A stretch of 39,070 bases of DNA, from the NCBI GenBank assembly GCA_934726455.1, contig CAKVDS010000019.1, positions 1-39,070 of the forward strand, read 5' to 3'. This DNA is from an uncultured Bacteroidales bacterium. Lineage in GTDB: Bacteria; Bacteroidota; Bacteroidia; Bacteroidales; UBA932. Made by a program: the position numbers and the translations under genes. Position 1 is the first letter of the stretch. Each line of letters begins with the position of its first letter. Positions 22,888 to 31,862 of the stretch are shown here, in pieces. The notes beneath the pieces are model-generated. The model ran no database searches and was not told the DNA's origin. It saw only the letters and a program-made list of their open reading frames with translations.

Positions 22888-24341
22888 CACTCATCAAGAG
22901 CCTTGAGACCGAATTCAGAGGCATGCGAGCGCATGAAGGCGTCGGCCTCATTGAAATCATTGCCGATCACGCCATCGAGAATGGCCTCCTTGACCATCTC
23001 CTTGAGCTGCCCGATTTCCTTGCATGGAGGAATGCCGTAGACCTGCATCACGTACTCCCCCGTAATCGGATTCTTGAAATTACGGATGGCGTCCTTCTCC
23101 TCGACTTCCACAAGTTTGCGCCTCACGAGTTCAAAGTTCGCCTTGATTCTCGCCACTTTCGCCTCGTTCTTGGAGGTGATGTCAGCATTGCACAGCAGCA
23201 TCAGGTCATCTATGTCATCGCCTGCATCAAAAAGCAAGCGGCGGACAGCAGAATCAGTCACCCCGTCATCCACAAGAGCAATCGGACGCAGATGCAGGCG
23301 CACCAGTTTGGCTACGTACTTCATTTCATCCATTGACAAGGCAAGGCGACGGAAAATAGGCGGAACCATCCTCGCACCGATCACATCATGGCCATGGAAT
23401 GTCCAGCCGGCAACTTTGTCATAACGTTTGCTGGCCGGCTTGCCTATGTCATGCAGAAGCGCAGCCCATCTCAGCCAGAGAAGATGATCCCGACCTTCCT
23501 GCACAGACACGTCTTCTCGCCGGATATTGTCAGTCACGGAAAGAGTGTGGGCAAAATTGTCCTTATGCCCTCTCCCGTCCACGGTCTCCACCCCCTTCAG
23601 AGCCGAAAGCTCCGGCAATATTCTCGGAAGAAGATCCGCAGAGTCAAGCAGCCGAAATGCTATGGACGGACGGTCCGTGACCAGCATCTTGTTAAGTTCT
23701 TCAGCAATGCGTTCACGCGAAAGTATCCCGAGCCTGTCAGCCATACGGCGCATCGACTCCATCGACTCCGGCACTATCTTGAAAGTCAGGTCGGATGTAG
23801 AAAGTTTGGCGGCAAAACGCACGGCCCGGAGCATTCGCAGCGGATCGTCGGAATATGTAGTATCCGGATCAAGAGGTGTACGGATGATGCCGGAAGCAAG
23901 ATCACGTATACCCCCGAACGGGTCGATAAGTTCACCGAAATTATCCTTCTGCAAGGAAAAAGCCATCGCGTTGATGGTAAAATCCCGGCGCATCTGATCA
24001 TCCTCAATAGTCCCGTCCTCGACAATCGGCTTGCGGGACTCGCGACGGTAGGACTCCTTGCGCGCTCCGACAAACTCTATCTCATCACCTTCGAAACGCA
24101 GCATCGCGGTGCCGAAATTGCGGAAATAGGAGACCCTCTTGTGCAGGCGCTCTCCGACGGCTTCGGCAAAATCTATCCCGCTCCCTTCAACCACGATGTC
24201 AATATCATTGCAGGGACGCCCCAAAAAGCAGTCTCTTACATATCCGCCGATAACGAAAGCCCGTACTTTCCTCTCTGAAGCCACCTCGCCGACAACGCGG
24301 AAGATCGGCTTCTCCAAAAATTGCGCAGTTACTGTTGACAT
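22887..24341 (-). CDS. cca: tRNA nucleotidyltransferase / poly(A) polymerase family protein with HD domain
   Basis: A 484-residue class II nucleotidyltransferase. The head domain has FVIGGYVRDCFLGRPCNDIDIVV (GG and DxD metal ligands, about 30-50) and the RRDFTINAMAF motif (about 119). DDPLRMLRAVRFAAKL begins the RNA-binding helical part. An HD domain follows (LRWAALLHDIGKP, about 290). The enzyme adds CCA to tRNA 3' ends; distinguishing CCA-adding from poly(A) activity is not possible by eye, but the HD-containing form is usual for Bacteroidetes CCA enzymes. Its start lies inside the end of the HsdR-N gene (13-nt overlap), so translation is coupled to the genes upstream. Confidence 0.92.
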   Translation of the reverse strand: MSTVTAQFLEKPIFRVVGEVASERKVRAFVIGGYVRDCFLGRPCNDIDIVVEGSGIDFAEAVGERLHKRVSYFRNFGTAMLRFEGDEIEFVGARKESYRRESRKPIVEDGTIEDDQMRRDFTINAMAFSLQKDNFGELIDPFGGIRDLASGIIRTPLDPDTTYSDDPLRMLRAVRFAAKLSTSDLTFKIVPESMESMRRMADRLGILSRERIAEELNKMLVTDRPSIAFRLLDSADLLPRILPELSALKGVETVDGRGHKDNFAHTLSVTDNIRREDVSVQEGRDHLLWLRWAALLHDIGKPASKRYDKVAGWTFHGHDVIGARMVPPIFRRLALSMDEMKYVAKLVRLHLRPIALVDDGVTDSAVRRLLFDAGDDIDDLMLLCNADITSKNEAKVARIKANFELVRRKLVEVEEKDAIRNFKNPITGEYVMQVYGIPPCKEIGQLKEMVKEAILDGVIGNDFNEADAFMRSHASEFGLKALDE

Positions 24342-24736
24342 ATCATCTCATTGTAAGAGGGGAAGCGGTCACAAGGGACAAAGCATCCCTCCTCCAATCT
24401 GTAAAGATAGGTCAAATTTCCGTTTGTGAGCACCAAAAAACGCACACCAAGCACAGAATTGTAACGCATGGCCTGTTCAACCACCTTTCCGTCAAGCGGA
24501 ACATCAGGCCGCTTGCACTCCACGACGACGAGAGGGGCGGCGTTCCTGCCATAAACCAGAATGTCCGCACGATATTGCTTTTCCCCAAAACGCAGACCGA
24601 CCTCACTCATCATCATATGGGACGGCACTCCAAAGTTGTCACGCAGCTGCATTATAAACCACTGCCGCACCTGTTCTTCAGGTGTGGCAGTGACATTCTT
24701 TTTTCTGAGCGGATCCCAAAGAAAACCTTCGCTCAC
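24329..24736 (-). CDS. Stand-alone HsdR N-terminal (type I restriction nuclease-like) domain protein
   Basis: A 135-residue product. It has the PD-(D/E)xK nuclease core of HSDR_N domains: Asp in YRADILVY and ExK in PLVVVECKRPDVPL, then the helix KVVEQAMRYNSVLGVRFLVLTNG. The helicase, specificity and methylase genes of a real type I system are absent. Small proteins of this type are widespread in Bacteroidetes near replication genes, with no known function. The GTG at 24736 is the likely start: it overlaps the araB stop (GTGA) and has GGAGG 7 nt upstream. An upstream TTG at 24775 would overlap araB by 43 nt without such a site. It overlaps cca by 13 nt. Confidence 0.82.
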   Translation of the reverse strand: MSEGFLWDPLRKKNVTATPEEQVRQWFIMQLRDNFGVPSHMMMSEVGLRFGEKQYRADILVYGRNAAPLVVVECKRPDVPLDGKVVEQAMRYNSVLGVRFLVLTNGNLTYLYRLEEGCFVPCDRFPSYNEMICQQ

Positions 24737-26334
24737 CTCTTGGCCTCCACGGCTGCCCTCTCTACAGACAGGCAAGCCTTATAATTGGATATATAACGGT
24801 CGAAGCCCTCAACCTCCTCTGCGGACGGTGTAACTTCAATCCCGCCATCACCCACAAAGACTCTTTGGTCAAGATAGTCTTCAAGGTCCAGGCCCTCCGG
24901 GTTGTCCACGCGATACTTTGCCAACAACGCGATGCCCCAAGCTCCGCCTTCTCCAGCCGTCTCCATGACGAAGATCGGGGAATTCAGCGCAGCGGCCAGA
25001 ATACGCTGCCCCACTTCAGGCGTCTTGAAAAATCCTCCATGGGCAGAAATCCTGTCCACCTGGATCTTTTCTTCCTTGAAGAGAATATCGTTACCTATCT
25101 TGAGCACTCCCACCGCCGCATACAACTGCGAACGGAGGAAATTCGCCAGATTGAACCTGTCCTCTGCCGAACGCACGAAAAGCGGGCGTCCATCAGAGAA
25201 ACCGGTAACCGGCTCACCGGAGACATAGTTGTAGGATACAAGACCGCCACAATCCGGATCTCCATCAAGCGCGTGCCTGAAGAGCATCGAGAATAATTTG
25301 GACTCATCGACAGGAACTCCAAGCATCTGCTGGAAATCGCGGAACACCCCGACCCATTCATTGAACTCGGATGTACAATTATTACAATGCACCATGGCAA
25401 CCGGACTGCCGTCCGGAGTCGTCACCATGTCGATGACCTCATAAGGTCGTGAGAGCCCGTGTTCAAGGACTATCATCGAGAAAGACGAGGTGCCTGCGGA
25501 CACATTTCCCGTCCGTTTGCGCACGGCATTGGTCGCGACCATTCCGGTCCCGGCATCCCCTTCGGGAGGGCACATCGGAACACCTGCCTTGAGCCTGCCG
25601 CTCGGATCAAGTTTCATCGCGCCGGCTTCAGTGAGATAACCGGCATCTTCGCCTGCCATGAGGGCCTTCGGGAGTATGTCGCGGAGTTTCCAAGAATAAG
25701 CCTTGGAGTCGATGAGGGCATCGAATTTCTCTATCATCTCCTCGGAATAGTCCCCAGTAGATGAATCCACAGGCAACATTCCGGAGGCATCGCCGATGCC
25801 AAGCACCCTTTTGCCGCTGAGCTGCCAGTGTATGTAACCGGCAAGCGTAGTGATGAAATCAATCTTCCCGACATGCTCTTCGCCGTTGAGTATGGCCTGA
25901 TACAGGTGAGATATGCTCCATCGGAGCGGGATATTGAACTTGAAAAGTTCTGAAAGTTCCAATGCCGCCGGCCCCGTATTCGTATTGCGCCACGTCCTGA
26001 AAGGCACCAATATGTTGCCGTCCTTGCCGAAAGGCATATATCCGTGCATCATCGCGCTTATGCCGATTCCGGCCAGACGTTCCACTTCAACCCCGTAGCG
26101 TGAACGCACATCAGAGCACAGATCAGCATAGGAGTCCTGAAGTCCAGACCATATATTGTCAATACTGTACGTCCACAGGCCATCCACCAGTTGATTTTCC
26201 CATGTATGGCTACCCTGAGCGATAGGATGATTGTCTTCACCTATCAGGACAGACTTGATTCTGGTAGATCCGAGTTCAATACCGAGGATCGCCTTACCTG
26301 AAGAAATCGTGTCTTTTGCTTTTAGCGTATCCAT
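24733..26334 (-). CDS. araB: FGGY-family carbohydrate kinase, probable L-ribulokinase
   Basis: A 533-residue cytosolic kinase. The N-terminal ATPase-fold phosphate motif is ILGIELGSTRIKSVLIGE, followed by ISAMMHGYMPF. The FGGY core includes GDASGMLPVDSSTG and NVSAGTSSFSMIVLEHG, and the C-terminal domain has AHGGFFKTPEVGQRILAAAL and TAGEGGAWGIALLA. The family phosphorylates several sugars. Ribulose is assigned because it lies directly after araA and araD and because the ribulokinase of Bacteroides arabinose clusters is this long FGGY type. Its ATG shares one base with the araA stop (TAATG). Confidence 0.88.
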   Translation of the reverse strand: MDTLKAKDTISSGKAILGIELGSTRIKSVLIGEDNHPIAQGSHTWENQLVDGLWTYSIDNIWSGLQDSYADLCSDVRSRYGVEVERLAGIGISAMMHGYMPFGKDGNILVPFRTWRNTNTGPAALELSELFKFNIPLRWSISHLYQAILNGEEHVGKIDFITTLAGYIHWQLSGKRVLGIGDASGMLPVDSSTGDYSEEMIEKFDALIDSKAYSWKLRDILPKALMAGEDAGYLTEAGAMKLDPSGRLKAGVPMCPPEGDAGTGMVATNAVRKRTGNVSAGTSSFSMIVLEHGLSRPYEVIDMVTTPDGSPVAMVHCNNCTSEFNEWVGVFRDFQQMLGVPVDESKLFSMLFRHALDGDPDCGGLVSYNYVSGEPVTGFSDGRPLFVRSAEDRFNLANFLRSQLYAAVGVLKIGNDILFKEEKIQVDRISAHGGFFKTPEVGQRILAAALNSPIFVMETAGEGGAWGIALLAKYRVDNPEGLDLEDYLDQRVFVGDGGIEVTPSAEEVEGFDRYISNYKACLSVERAAVEAKR

Positions 26335-27875
26335 TACTTGAGGGCCTTGTCAAGCATATAATAAACCTCATTATAGCGGAGTTCCTTCTTGAATTCCGGA
26401 ATAGTGGTCTTCTCGTTGATGTGAAGCATCTCAATATCGGCTATCTCGGCATAGTCTTCCCAGTACTCGGAAGTGAGGCTGTAAGAGAAAGCAGAATGAT
26501 GAGTTCCGCCGGCGAGAATCCATGCCGCAGCACCTACCTCGAAATCAGGTTGTGGTATCCAGAGGGCTGAAGCGACAGGAAGTTTCGGAAGAGGCTTCGG
26601 TTTGATGCACTCCACATCGGCAGCTATGAGGCGGAAACGGTTGCCCATATCCACCACAGTGGCTGTGATTCCACGTCCAGTCTTGCTTGTGAAGACAAGT
26701 CTCGCGGTAGGAGTCTTGCGCACCCCGATGCCAAGTTCGTGCACCTCAAGACGAGGACGGGACGCAGCTATGAGAGGGCCTACTTCCAACATGTGAGACT
26801 GGAGAATCGCAGAGCGCCCGCCATCAAAATTAAGAGTATAATCCTCAAGGAAAGAGCAACCGCCCTCAAGCCCCTGACTCATGTACCAGACAGTGCGATA
26901 GAGTGCGGCTGTCTTCCAGTCCCCTTCGGCGCCGAATCCATAACCTTCCGCCATGAGACGCTGGGACGCAAGCCCCGGAATCTGATCAAATCCACGTCCG
27001 GTCTTCTCCACATCCACATCGCCCAGATCATCAAAATTGGTCGTAAAGCCCTTGGCTCCTGTATCTTTGAGGACAGCGCGCAGCGTAAGTTCAGCCTTGG
27101 CGGAGTTCCATACTTTCTTATATGCAAGCCCGGCCTTGTCCTCCAGAGAAGCATCATGATCATAAAGACTGAAATACTCCCCTACAAGAGCATCCACATC
27201 AGCGTCGGCAACAGCGTCAAAATAAGGCATCACTGAGCTGAAAGGCATATAATCAACATGATAGCCGAGCCGCATCTCCGCCTCAACCTTGTCACCGTCT
27301 GTCACGGCCACATTGTTCATCTGATCCCCGAAACGGATAATCCGGCAATCCTGCGCGTCAGCCCATGCGGCTGCGACTCTTTCCCAGACAGCAATATGTC
27401 CGAGGGTCTGCGGGTCTTTCCAATAGCCGACGACAGTCTTGTGAGGCTTGCGCATACGGGCGAGAATATGTCCGAATTCCCTGTCGCCATGGGCGCTCTG
27501 GTTAAGATTCATGAAGTCCATGTCCATGGTGTCCCAAGGGATCTCCTCGTTGAACTGTGTATGAAGATGAAGGAGAGGTTTGCGGAGTTTCTGCAGTCCG
27601 TGTATCCACATTTTGGCAGGAGAGAATGTATGCATCCACGCCACAACGCCAATACACTTCGGCTCGGCCTCTGCCCTGCCCATAACGTCAGCGACTTCCG
27701 CTGAAGAATTGGCAGTGCCCTTATACACAAGTTTGACAGGGAGGATGCCGGACGCATTCATGCCGTCCACCATCTTCTGAGAATGTCCGTCCACCTGCAC
27801 AACGGCATCGCCGCCATAGAGGAGCTGTGCCCCGGTCACGAACCACACTTCAAGATTTTCAAATGCTTTTATCAT
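26334..27875 (-). CDS. araA: L-arabinose isomerase
   Basis: A 513-residue product from the ATG at 27875 (MIKAFENLEVWFVTGAQLLYG, the canonical AraA N-terminus). It converts L-arabinose to L-ribulose in the cytosol with Mn2+. Characteristic segments: CIGVVAWMHTFSPAKMWI, LLHLHTQFNEEIPWDTMDMD, MNLNQSAHGDREFG, GFTTNFDDLGD, a glutamate-rich metal site in LMAEGYGFGAEGDWKTAAL, SFLEDYTLNFDGG, and the C-terminal AAWILAGGTHHSAFSYSL with the metal histidine. Length matches E. coli AraA (500) closely. It lies 4 nt after araD. Confidence 0.96.
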   Translation of the reverse strand: MIKAFENLEVWFVTGAQLLYGGDAVVQVDGHSQKMVDGMNASGILPVKLVYKGTANSSAEVADVMGRAEAEPKCIGVVAWMHTFSPAKMWIHGLQKLRKPLLHLHTQFNEEIPWDTMDMDFMNLNQSAHGDREFGHILARMRKPHKTVVGYWKDPQTLGHIAVWERVAAAWADAQDCRIIRFGDQMNNVAVTDGDKVEAEMRLGYHVDYMPFSSVMPYFDAVADADVDALVGEYFSLYDHDASLEDKAGLAYKKVWNSAKAELTLRAVLKDTGAKGFTTNFDDLGDVDVEKTGRGFDQIPGLASQRLMAEGYGFGAEGDWKTAALYRTVWYMSQGLEGGCSFLEDYTLNFDGGRSAILQSHMLEVGPLIAASRPRLEVHELGIGVRKTPTARLVFTSKTGRGITATVVDMGNRFRLIAADVECIKPKPLPKLPVASALWIPQPDFEVGAAAWILAGGTHHSAFSYSLTSEYWEDYAEIADIEMLHINEKTTIPEFKKELRYNEVYYMLDKALK

Positions 27876-27879
27876 AATT

Positions 27880-28575
27880 CTATTTCTTTTTGATTTGTCC
27901 ATAATAAGCGTCAGGACCATGCTTGCGGGAAAAATGCTTCTCCACAAGCAGAGGGTTCATCGTAAGGTTGGGATTGATCCCGAATGAGACATAGGCCATC
28001 TTGGCCACCTGTTCCAGCACGACAGCATTGTAGACCGCCTCATCTGCATCCTTGCCCCAAGTGAACGGGCCATGATTCTTGACGAGAACGCCCGGGGTAT
28101 GGACCGGATTCAGGCCCTCGAAGCGGCGGACGATCACATTGCCTGTCTCAAGTTCGTAATCACCTTTGACTTCCGCCTCGCTCATGTCCGGAGTGCAAGG
28201 CACCGCGTCATGAAAGTAATCAGCGTGCGTCGTCCCGATGTTGGGGATGTCCAGTCCTGCCTGTGCCCAGGAGGTGGCGTATGTCGAATGCGTATGCACA
28301 ACACCGCCAATCTGAGGAAAAGCCTTGTACAGAACAACATGCGTCGGGGTATCCGAGGAAGGATTAAGATTTCCCTCCACCACCTTGCCTGAAAGGTCGA
28401 CCACGACCATATCGTCAGGTTTCATGCTGTCATAACTTACTCCCGAAGGTTTTATGACCACCAGCCCGCTCTCACGGTCTATGGCGGAGACATTACCCCA
28501 TGTGAACAGCACCAGCCCGTGCTTGACCAGGTCAAGATTTGCACGGCAGACTTTGTTTTTGAGTTCTTCAAGCAT
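27880..28575 (-). CDS. araD: L-ribulose-5-phosphate 4-epimerase
   Basis: A 231-residue class II aldolase-fold protein, the exact family length. It makes D-xylulose 5-phosphate, the last step of arabinose catabolism. Motifs: LVLFTWGNVSAIDRESGLVVIKPSGV (substrate phosphate), DLSGKVVEGNLNPSSDTPTH, and the zinc histidines in GVVHTHSTYAT (HxH) and VLVKNHGPFTWG. The tail FSRKHGPDAYYGQ is typical of AraD rather than fuculose aldolase. It sits between the transporter (1-nt gap) and araA. Confidence 0.95.
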   Translation of the reverse strand: MLEELKNKVCRANLDLVKHGLVLFTWGNVSAIDRESGLVVIKPSGVSYDSMKPDDMVVVDLSGKVVEGNLNPSSDTPTHVVLYKAFPQIGGVVHTHSTYATSWAQAGLDIPNIGTTHADYFHDAVPCTPDMSEAEVKGDYELETGNVIVRRFEGLNPVHTPGVLVKNHGPFTWGKDADEAVYNAVVLEQVAKMAYVSFGINPNLTMNPLLVEKHFSRKHGPDAYYGQIKKK

Positions 28576-28576
28576 A

Positions 28577-30526
28577 TTACCAAAGAATTATGTACAGGGC
28601 AGCGACAATCACGCAGATCACGGCAGCCCAGATGTTGTAAGACTTGCTGGTATGGAAAAGTTTCAGATCCACAGGAAGCGCCTTAGGGTCGGCCTTCTTG
28701 TCACGTGCATCACTATAGAGCCAGATAGCCTGTCCGCCGACCAGAACACCAAAGAATATGAAAGCCTGGAAACCGATGTCGTTGAGATAGGCGATCAGAT
28801 TGTTCTCCGGAGTAGCCGAATCCGGGAGCAGCGCACCCCAGATGATGACCACAAGGGCAAGCACCACGAAAAAGCCGCCGGCAAGAGCCATTCTGCGGGC
28901 CCATTTGAGCATCGTGCTGCAATCTTTCTCCGAAGGCAACTCAACAGAGACGAATTTCTTGTCCACAAGAGTCATGAGCACGAAGAATGCGAGCAGGATG
29001 ATGAAGATGTAACCGGCCCTGAGCTGGAACGGCACCCCTCCGAGGAAGATCTTGAAAAGCACCCCGAGAGGTATGGTGATGATGGCAGTCCAGACAGCAG
29101 CACGGCTGGAAGCACGCTTCCACAGAAGTCCGAGACCGAAGACGACTATGATTCCCGGATATATGAAGCCCGAATACTCCTGGATATACTGGAACGCCTG
29201 ATCGAGGCTGCCGAGAAGAGGCTCCACAGCAATGGCCGCTATCACAAGGGCCGCAAGCGAGGTGAGCCGTCCGACATTGACGAGCTTCTTATCTGAAGCA
29301 TCCTTGTTGATGTACTTCTTGTATATATCCATAGTGAAAAGGGTGGAAGTACTGTTGAACATGGAAGCCAAAGAAGATATGATGGCAGCCGCCAAAGCCG
29401 CGAAAGTCAAGCCCTTCACTCCGGTCGGAGTAAAATTGCGGACAAGCCACGGATAAGCGTCATCGGCCACATTTATAGAACCCTGAAGCCCGCTGAGCAA
29501 CTCCGGATGGAGAGATATGTAATAAGCGCAGATACCAGGGAGAACCACTATGAACGGGATGAGTATCTTGAGGAAACCGGCAAACACAAGTCCTTTCTGT
29601 GCCTCCTCGACGCTCTTCGCGGCAAGTCCCTTCTGGATAATATACTGGTTGAAGCCCCAGTAGCCGAGATTCGTCAGCCACACGCCGCCGACAACGGCAG
29701 CGATCCCAGGGACATTGGCGAATGCGCTCGCCCCGTGGCTCTGTTGAATCACGAGATGCAGATGACTGTCGTTGAGATGCTCTCCTGAAGTAAGGTCAGC
29801 AAAGAGATTGTTGAGTCCGGCGAGCGCACCGGCCCCCTCGCCTACGGCCTCAAGAGCAAAGAATGCCGTCACAAGCCCGCCGCCGACAAGGAAGAATACC
29901 TGCAGGACATCAGTCCAGGCCACAGACGCAAGGCCGCCATAGATGGAATACACTCCGGCGATTATGAACAGCAGCAGGACTATCACCATCCTCATCGACA
30001 TGGAGAAATCCCCGATGACAAGAGTCGCTCCCTGAAGACCGAGAATCTGCTCGATTGCAAGTGCGCCGAGCCAAGCCACGGAGGTCAGGTTGACAAACAC
30101 ATAAAGGAAAAGCCACAAGATGGAAAACGCGAGGCCGACCCCGTCCGTATAGCGCTCACGAAGGAACTGCGGAATGGTGAAGATCTTGCGCTTAAGCATC
30201 ACAGGCAGCAGGAACTTGCCGATGACGACAAGCGTGACCGCCGCCATGAGTTCATAGGCCGCCGTGGCGATGCCGTCGGCATAACTCGTTCCGGACATCC
30301 CGATGAATTGCTCGGCCGAGATGTTGGCTGCGATGAGTGAAGCGCCGACAGCCCACCATGTGAGACTGTTGCCGGCAAGAAAGTAGTCACTTGCACTTTT
30401 CTGATGACCTTTTTTATTGCGTCCAAGGAAAAGCCCAAGAGATATGAGCACCGCGAGATATACGAGTACAATGATGAGATCAACGGCCTTGAAGCCGGAT
30501 GCCGCTATTTGTTGAAATATTCCCAT
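28577..30526 (-). CDS. Sodium/sugar symporter, SSS family, probable arabinose importer
   Basis: A 649-residue inner-membrane protein with about 14 transmembrane helices, like vSGLT. It starts with AVDLIIVLVYLAVLISLGLFLG. It has the SSS segment SASDYFLAGNSLTWWAVGASL and then ANISAEQFIGMSG (sodium-site region), SIYGGLASVAWTDVLQVF, and NLGYWGFNQYIIQKGLAAKS, the sugar-site signature of SGLT-like proteins. The C-terminal helix is AAVICVIVAALYIIL. Arabinose is inferred from its place between galM and araD; Bacteroides arabinose clusters use the same transporter type. Confidence 0.92.
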   Translation of the reverse strand: MGIFQQIAASGFKAVDLIIVLVYLAVLISLGLFLGRNKKGHQKSASDYFLAGNSLTWWAVGASLIAANISAEQFIGMSGTSYADGIATAAYELMAAVTLVVIGKFLLPVMLKRKIFTIPQFLRERYTDGVGLAFSILWLFLYVFVNLTSVAWLGALAIEQILGLQGATLVIGDFSMSMRMVIVLLLFIIAGVYSIYGGLASVAWTDVLQVFFLVGGGLVTAFFALEAVGEGAGALAGLNNLFADLTSGEHLNDSHLHLVIQQSHGASAFANVPGIAAVVGGVWLTNLGYWGFNQYIIQKGLAAKSVEEAQKGLVFAGFLKILIPFIVVLPGICAYYISLHPELLSGLQGSINVADDAYPWLVRNFTPTGVKGLTFAALAAAIISSLASMFNSTSTLFTMDIYKKYINKDASDKKLVNVGRLTSLAALVIAAIAVEPLLGSLDQAFQYIQEYSGFIYPGIIVVFGLGLLWKRASSRAAVWTAIITIPLGVLFKIFLGGVPFQLRAGYIFIILLAFFVLMTLVDKKFVSVELPSEKDCSTMLKWARRMALAGGFFVVLALVVIIWGALLPDSATPENNLIAYLNDIGFQAFIFFGVLVGGQAIWLYSDARDKKADPKALPVDLKLFHTSKSYNIWAAVICVIVAALYIILW

Positions 30527-30535
30527 CGCTCAAGA

Positions 30536-31627
30536 CTATCTTATATAGAACGCATATATGCAGCGGCTGGAGTATGTCTCGCCCGGACGAAGTACGGTTG
30601 AAGGCCACTGCGGCCTGTTTGGACTGTCAGGATAATGCTGTGTCTCAAGACAGATGGCAGCTCTCTTCTGATATGTGACACCGCCCTTGCCGGTAATGCT
30701 TCCGTCAAGGAAATTGCCGGTGTAAACCTGCACTCCCGGTTCATCCGTATAGACATCCATCGCTATTCCGGTCAACGGGCAGTAGAGTGTGGCGGCCACC
30801 TTGTTCACATCACCCTTGGTGTCAAGCACCCAGTTGTGATCATAGCCGCTGCCGTTGCGGATCTGCTCATCGGAGGTATCATTGATCCTGTCGCCTATCT
30901 TGTGCATGGAGGTAAAATCCATCGGAGTCCCCTTGACAGAGACATTCTCACCGAGAGGGATGCTGAAACGGTCTATAGGAGTGAATTCAGAGGCGTTGAC
31001 ATAGAGGCTGTCGTCAACTATGCTGCGCGCAGGGTCCCCGCTGAGATTGAAATAAGAATGGTTGGTCATATTTATGACGGTCGGAGCGGTGGTCGTAGCA
31101 CTATAACTGATGTCTATCTTGTTGTCGTCCGTGAGTGTAAATGTCACGAATGCGGTCACCGCGCCCGGGAAACCGTTGTCTCCATCAGGGGAATCGAGGC
31201 GGAGTTTGACGTGGGCGTCATCAGCCTCAACCACCTTGTAAGGCTGATACTGCCAGCCTGTCGGGCCGCCATGGAGGCAATTTTTGAAATTGTTCTTAGG
31301 GAGGTCGTACTCCTTGCCGTCAAGGGTGAACTTGGCGTCTGCGATACGGTTGGCATAGCGACCGATTGAAGCGCCGAAATCGCTCTGATGGTTCTCCGGA
31401 TAGTAATCTTCCACCTTGTCAAATCCCAGCACCACGTCACGTTTGACCCCGTCGCGGTCAGGCACAAGGACAGAAGTGATACGTCCGCCGAAATTTGTGA
31501 CGGTCACTTCCATTCCGTTCTTGTTTTTCATCGTGTAGAAAGCATCGCCCTGCGGCTTCGAAGAAGAGCACGCGGCGAGCGGCAAGGCGAACAGCCCCAA
31601 CAGCATCAATTTGCAGATATTATTCAT
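30536..31627 (-). CDS. galM: Lipoprotein aldose 1-epimerase (mutarotase)
   Basis: A 363-residue product from the ATG at 31627. The signal peptide LLGLFALPLAAC has lipobox LAAC, so this mutarotase acts outside the cytoplasm, interconverting sugar anomers before uptake. Family motifs: TVTNFGGRITSVLVPDRDG, GASIGRYANRIADAKFTLDG, NCLHGGPTGWQYQ, the catalytic His in INMTNHSYFNLSGD, and the C-terminal base Glu in AICLETQHYPDSPNRPQWPS. It is the first gene of the ara run; the transporter begins 9 nt downstream. Serving arabinose rather than galactose is an inference from position. Confidence 0.93.
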   Translation of the reverse strand: MNNICKLMLLGLFALPLAACSSSKPQGDAFYTMKNKNGMEVTVTNFGGRITSVLVPDRDGVKRDVVLGFDKVEDYYPENHQSDFGASIGRYANRIADAKFTLDGKEYDLPKNNFKNCLHGGPTGWQYQPYKVVEADDAHVKLRLDSPDGDNGFPGAVTAFVTFTLTDDNKIDISYSATTTAPTVINMTNHSYFNLSGDPARSIVDDSLYVNASEFTPIDRFSIPLGENVSVKGTPMDFTSMHKIGDRINDTSDEQIRNGSGYDHNWVLDTKGDVNKVAATLYCPLTGIAMDVYTDEPGVQVYTGNFLDGSITGKGGVTYQKRAAICLETQHYPDSPNRPQWPSTVLRPGETYSSRCIYAFYIR

Positions 31628-31690
31628 AAAATCAAATGTTTGTTTCCATTGGTTACAGTTTGGCAAATTTACCCAAAAATCCTAAAGTAT

Positions 31691-31722
31691 GTTACACAAT
31701 AACGCAACAAAAATATTTTTGT
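31691..31722. promoter_or_regulatory. Promoter and candidate operator of the arabinose operon
   Basis: ACAAAAATATTTTTGT (31707-31722) is a perfect 16-bp palindrome. It contains on the minus strand the -7 box TATTTTTG (31715-31708), 80 nt before galM, and an identical box on the plus strand. GTTA (31691-31694) and TAAC (31700-31703) form a small inverted repeat over the expected minus-strand start site, a usual place for a repressor. The -33 position on the minus strand carries TCG instead of TTG. Confidence 0.45.
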
Positions 31723-31804
31723 GTGTTACTTTGAACGAATACTGTTACTTCCTGGCCGGCTGGCGGGAAAAATGCCGTCGCATAACGGTACTCAAAAAGG
31801 ATGA

Positions 31805-31836
31805 TTTGGAAAATCCGGGCATGCTGCATAATTTTG
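31805..31836 (+). promoter_or_regulatory. Promoter of the thioesterase gene
   Basis: TTTG (31805-31808), exactly 20 nt, TAATTTTG (31829-31836): complete consensus with ideal spacing, 26 nt before the ATG at 31863. It shows that the coding region starts there and not at the in-frame ATG at 31689. Confidence 0.88.
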
Positions 31837-31862
31837 CATCACATAAAAAAGATAAAAAAGCA

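Noticed and set aside
23388..24278. Plus-strand open frame of 296 codons
   Set aside because: Antisense to cca, which has intact nucleotidyltransferase and HD motifs.
24329..24736. Type I restriction-modification system
   Set aside because: Only the HsdR N-terminal domain is present; no helicase, HsdM or HsdS genes flank it.
28454..29296. Plus-strand open frame of 280 codons, and a similar one at 30635-31369
   Set aside because: Antisense to the symporter and galM respectively; both real genes are complete with family motifs.
31689..31862. Longer N-terminus for the thioesterase
   Set aside because: A consensus promoter at 31805-31836 lies inside it, and the extra residues have no counterpart in the family.
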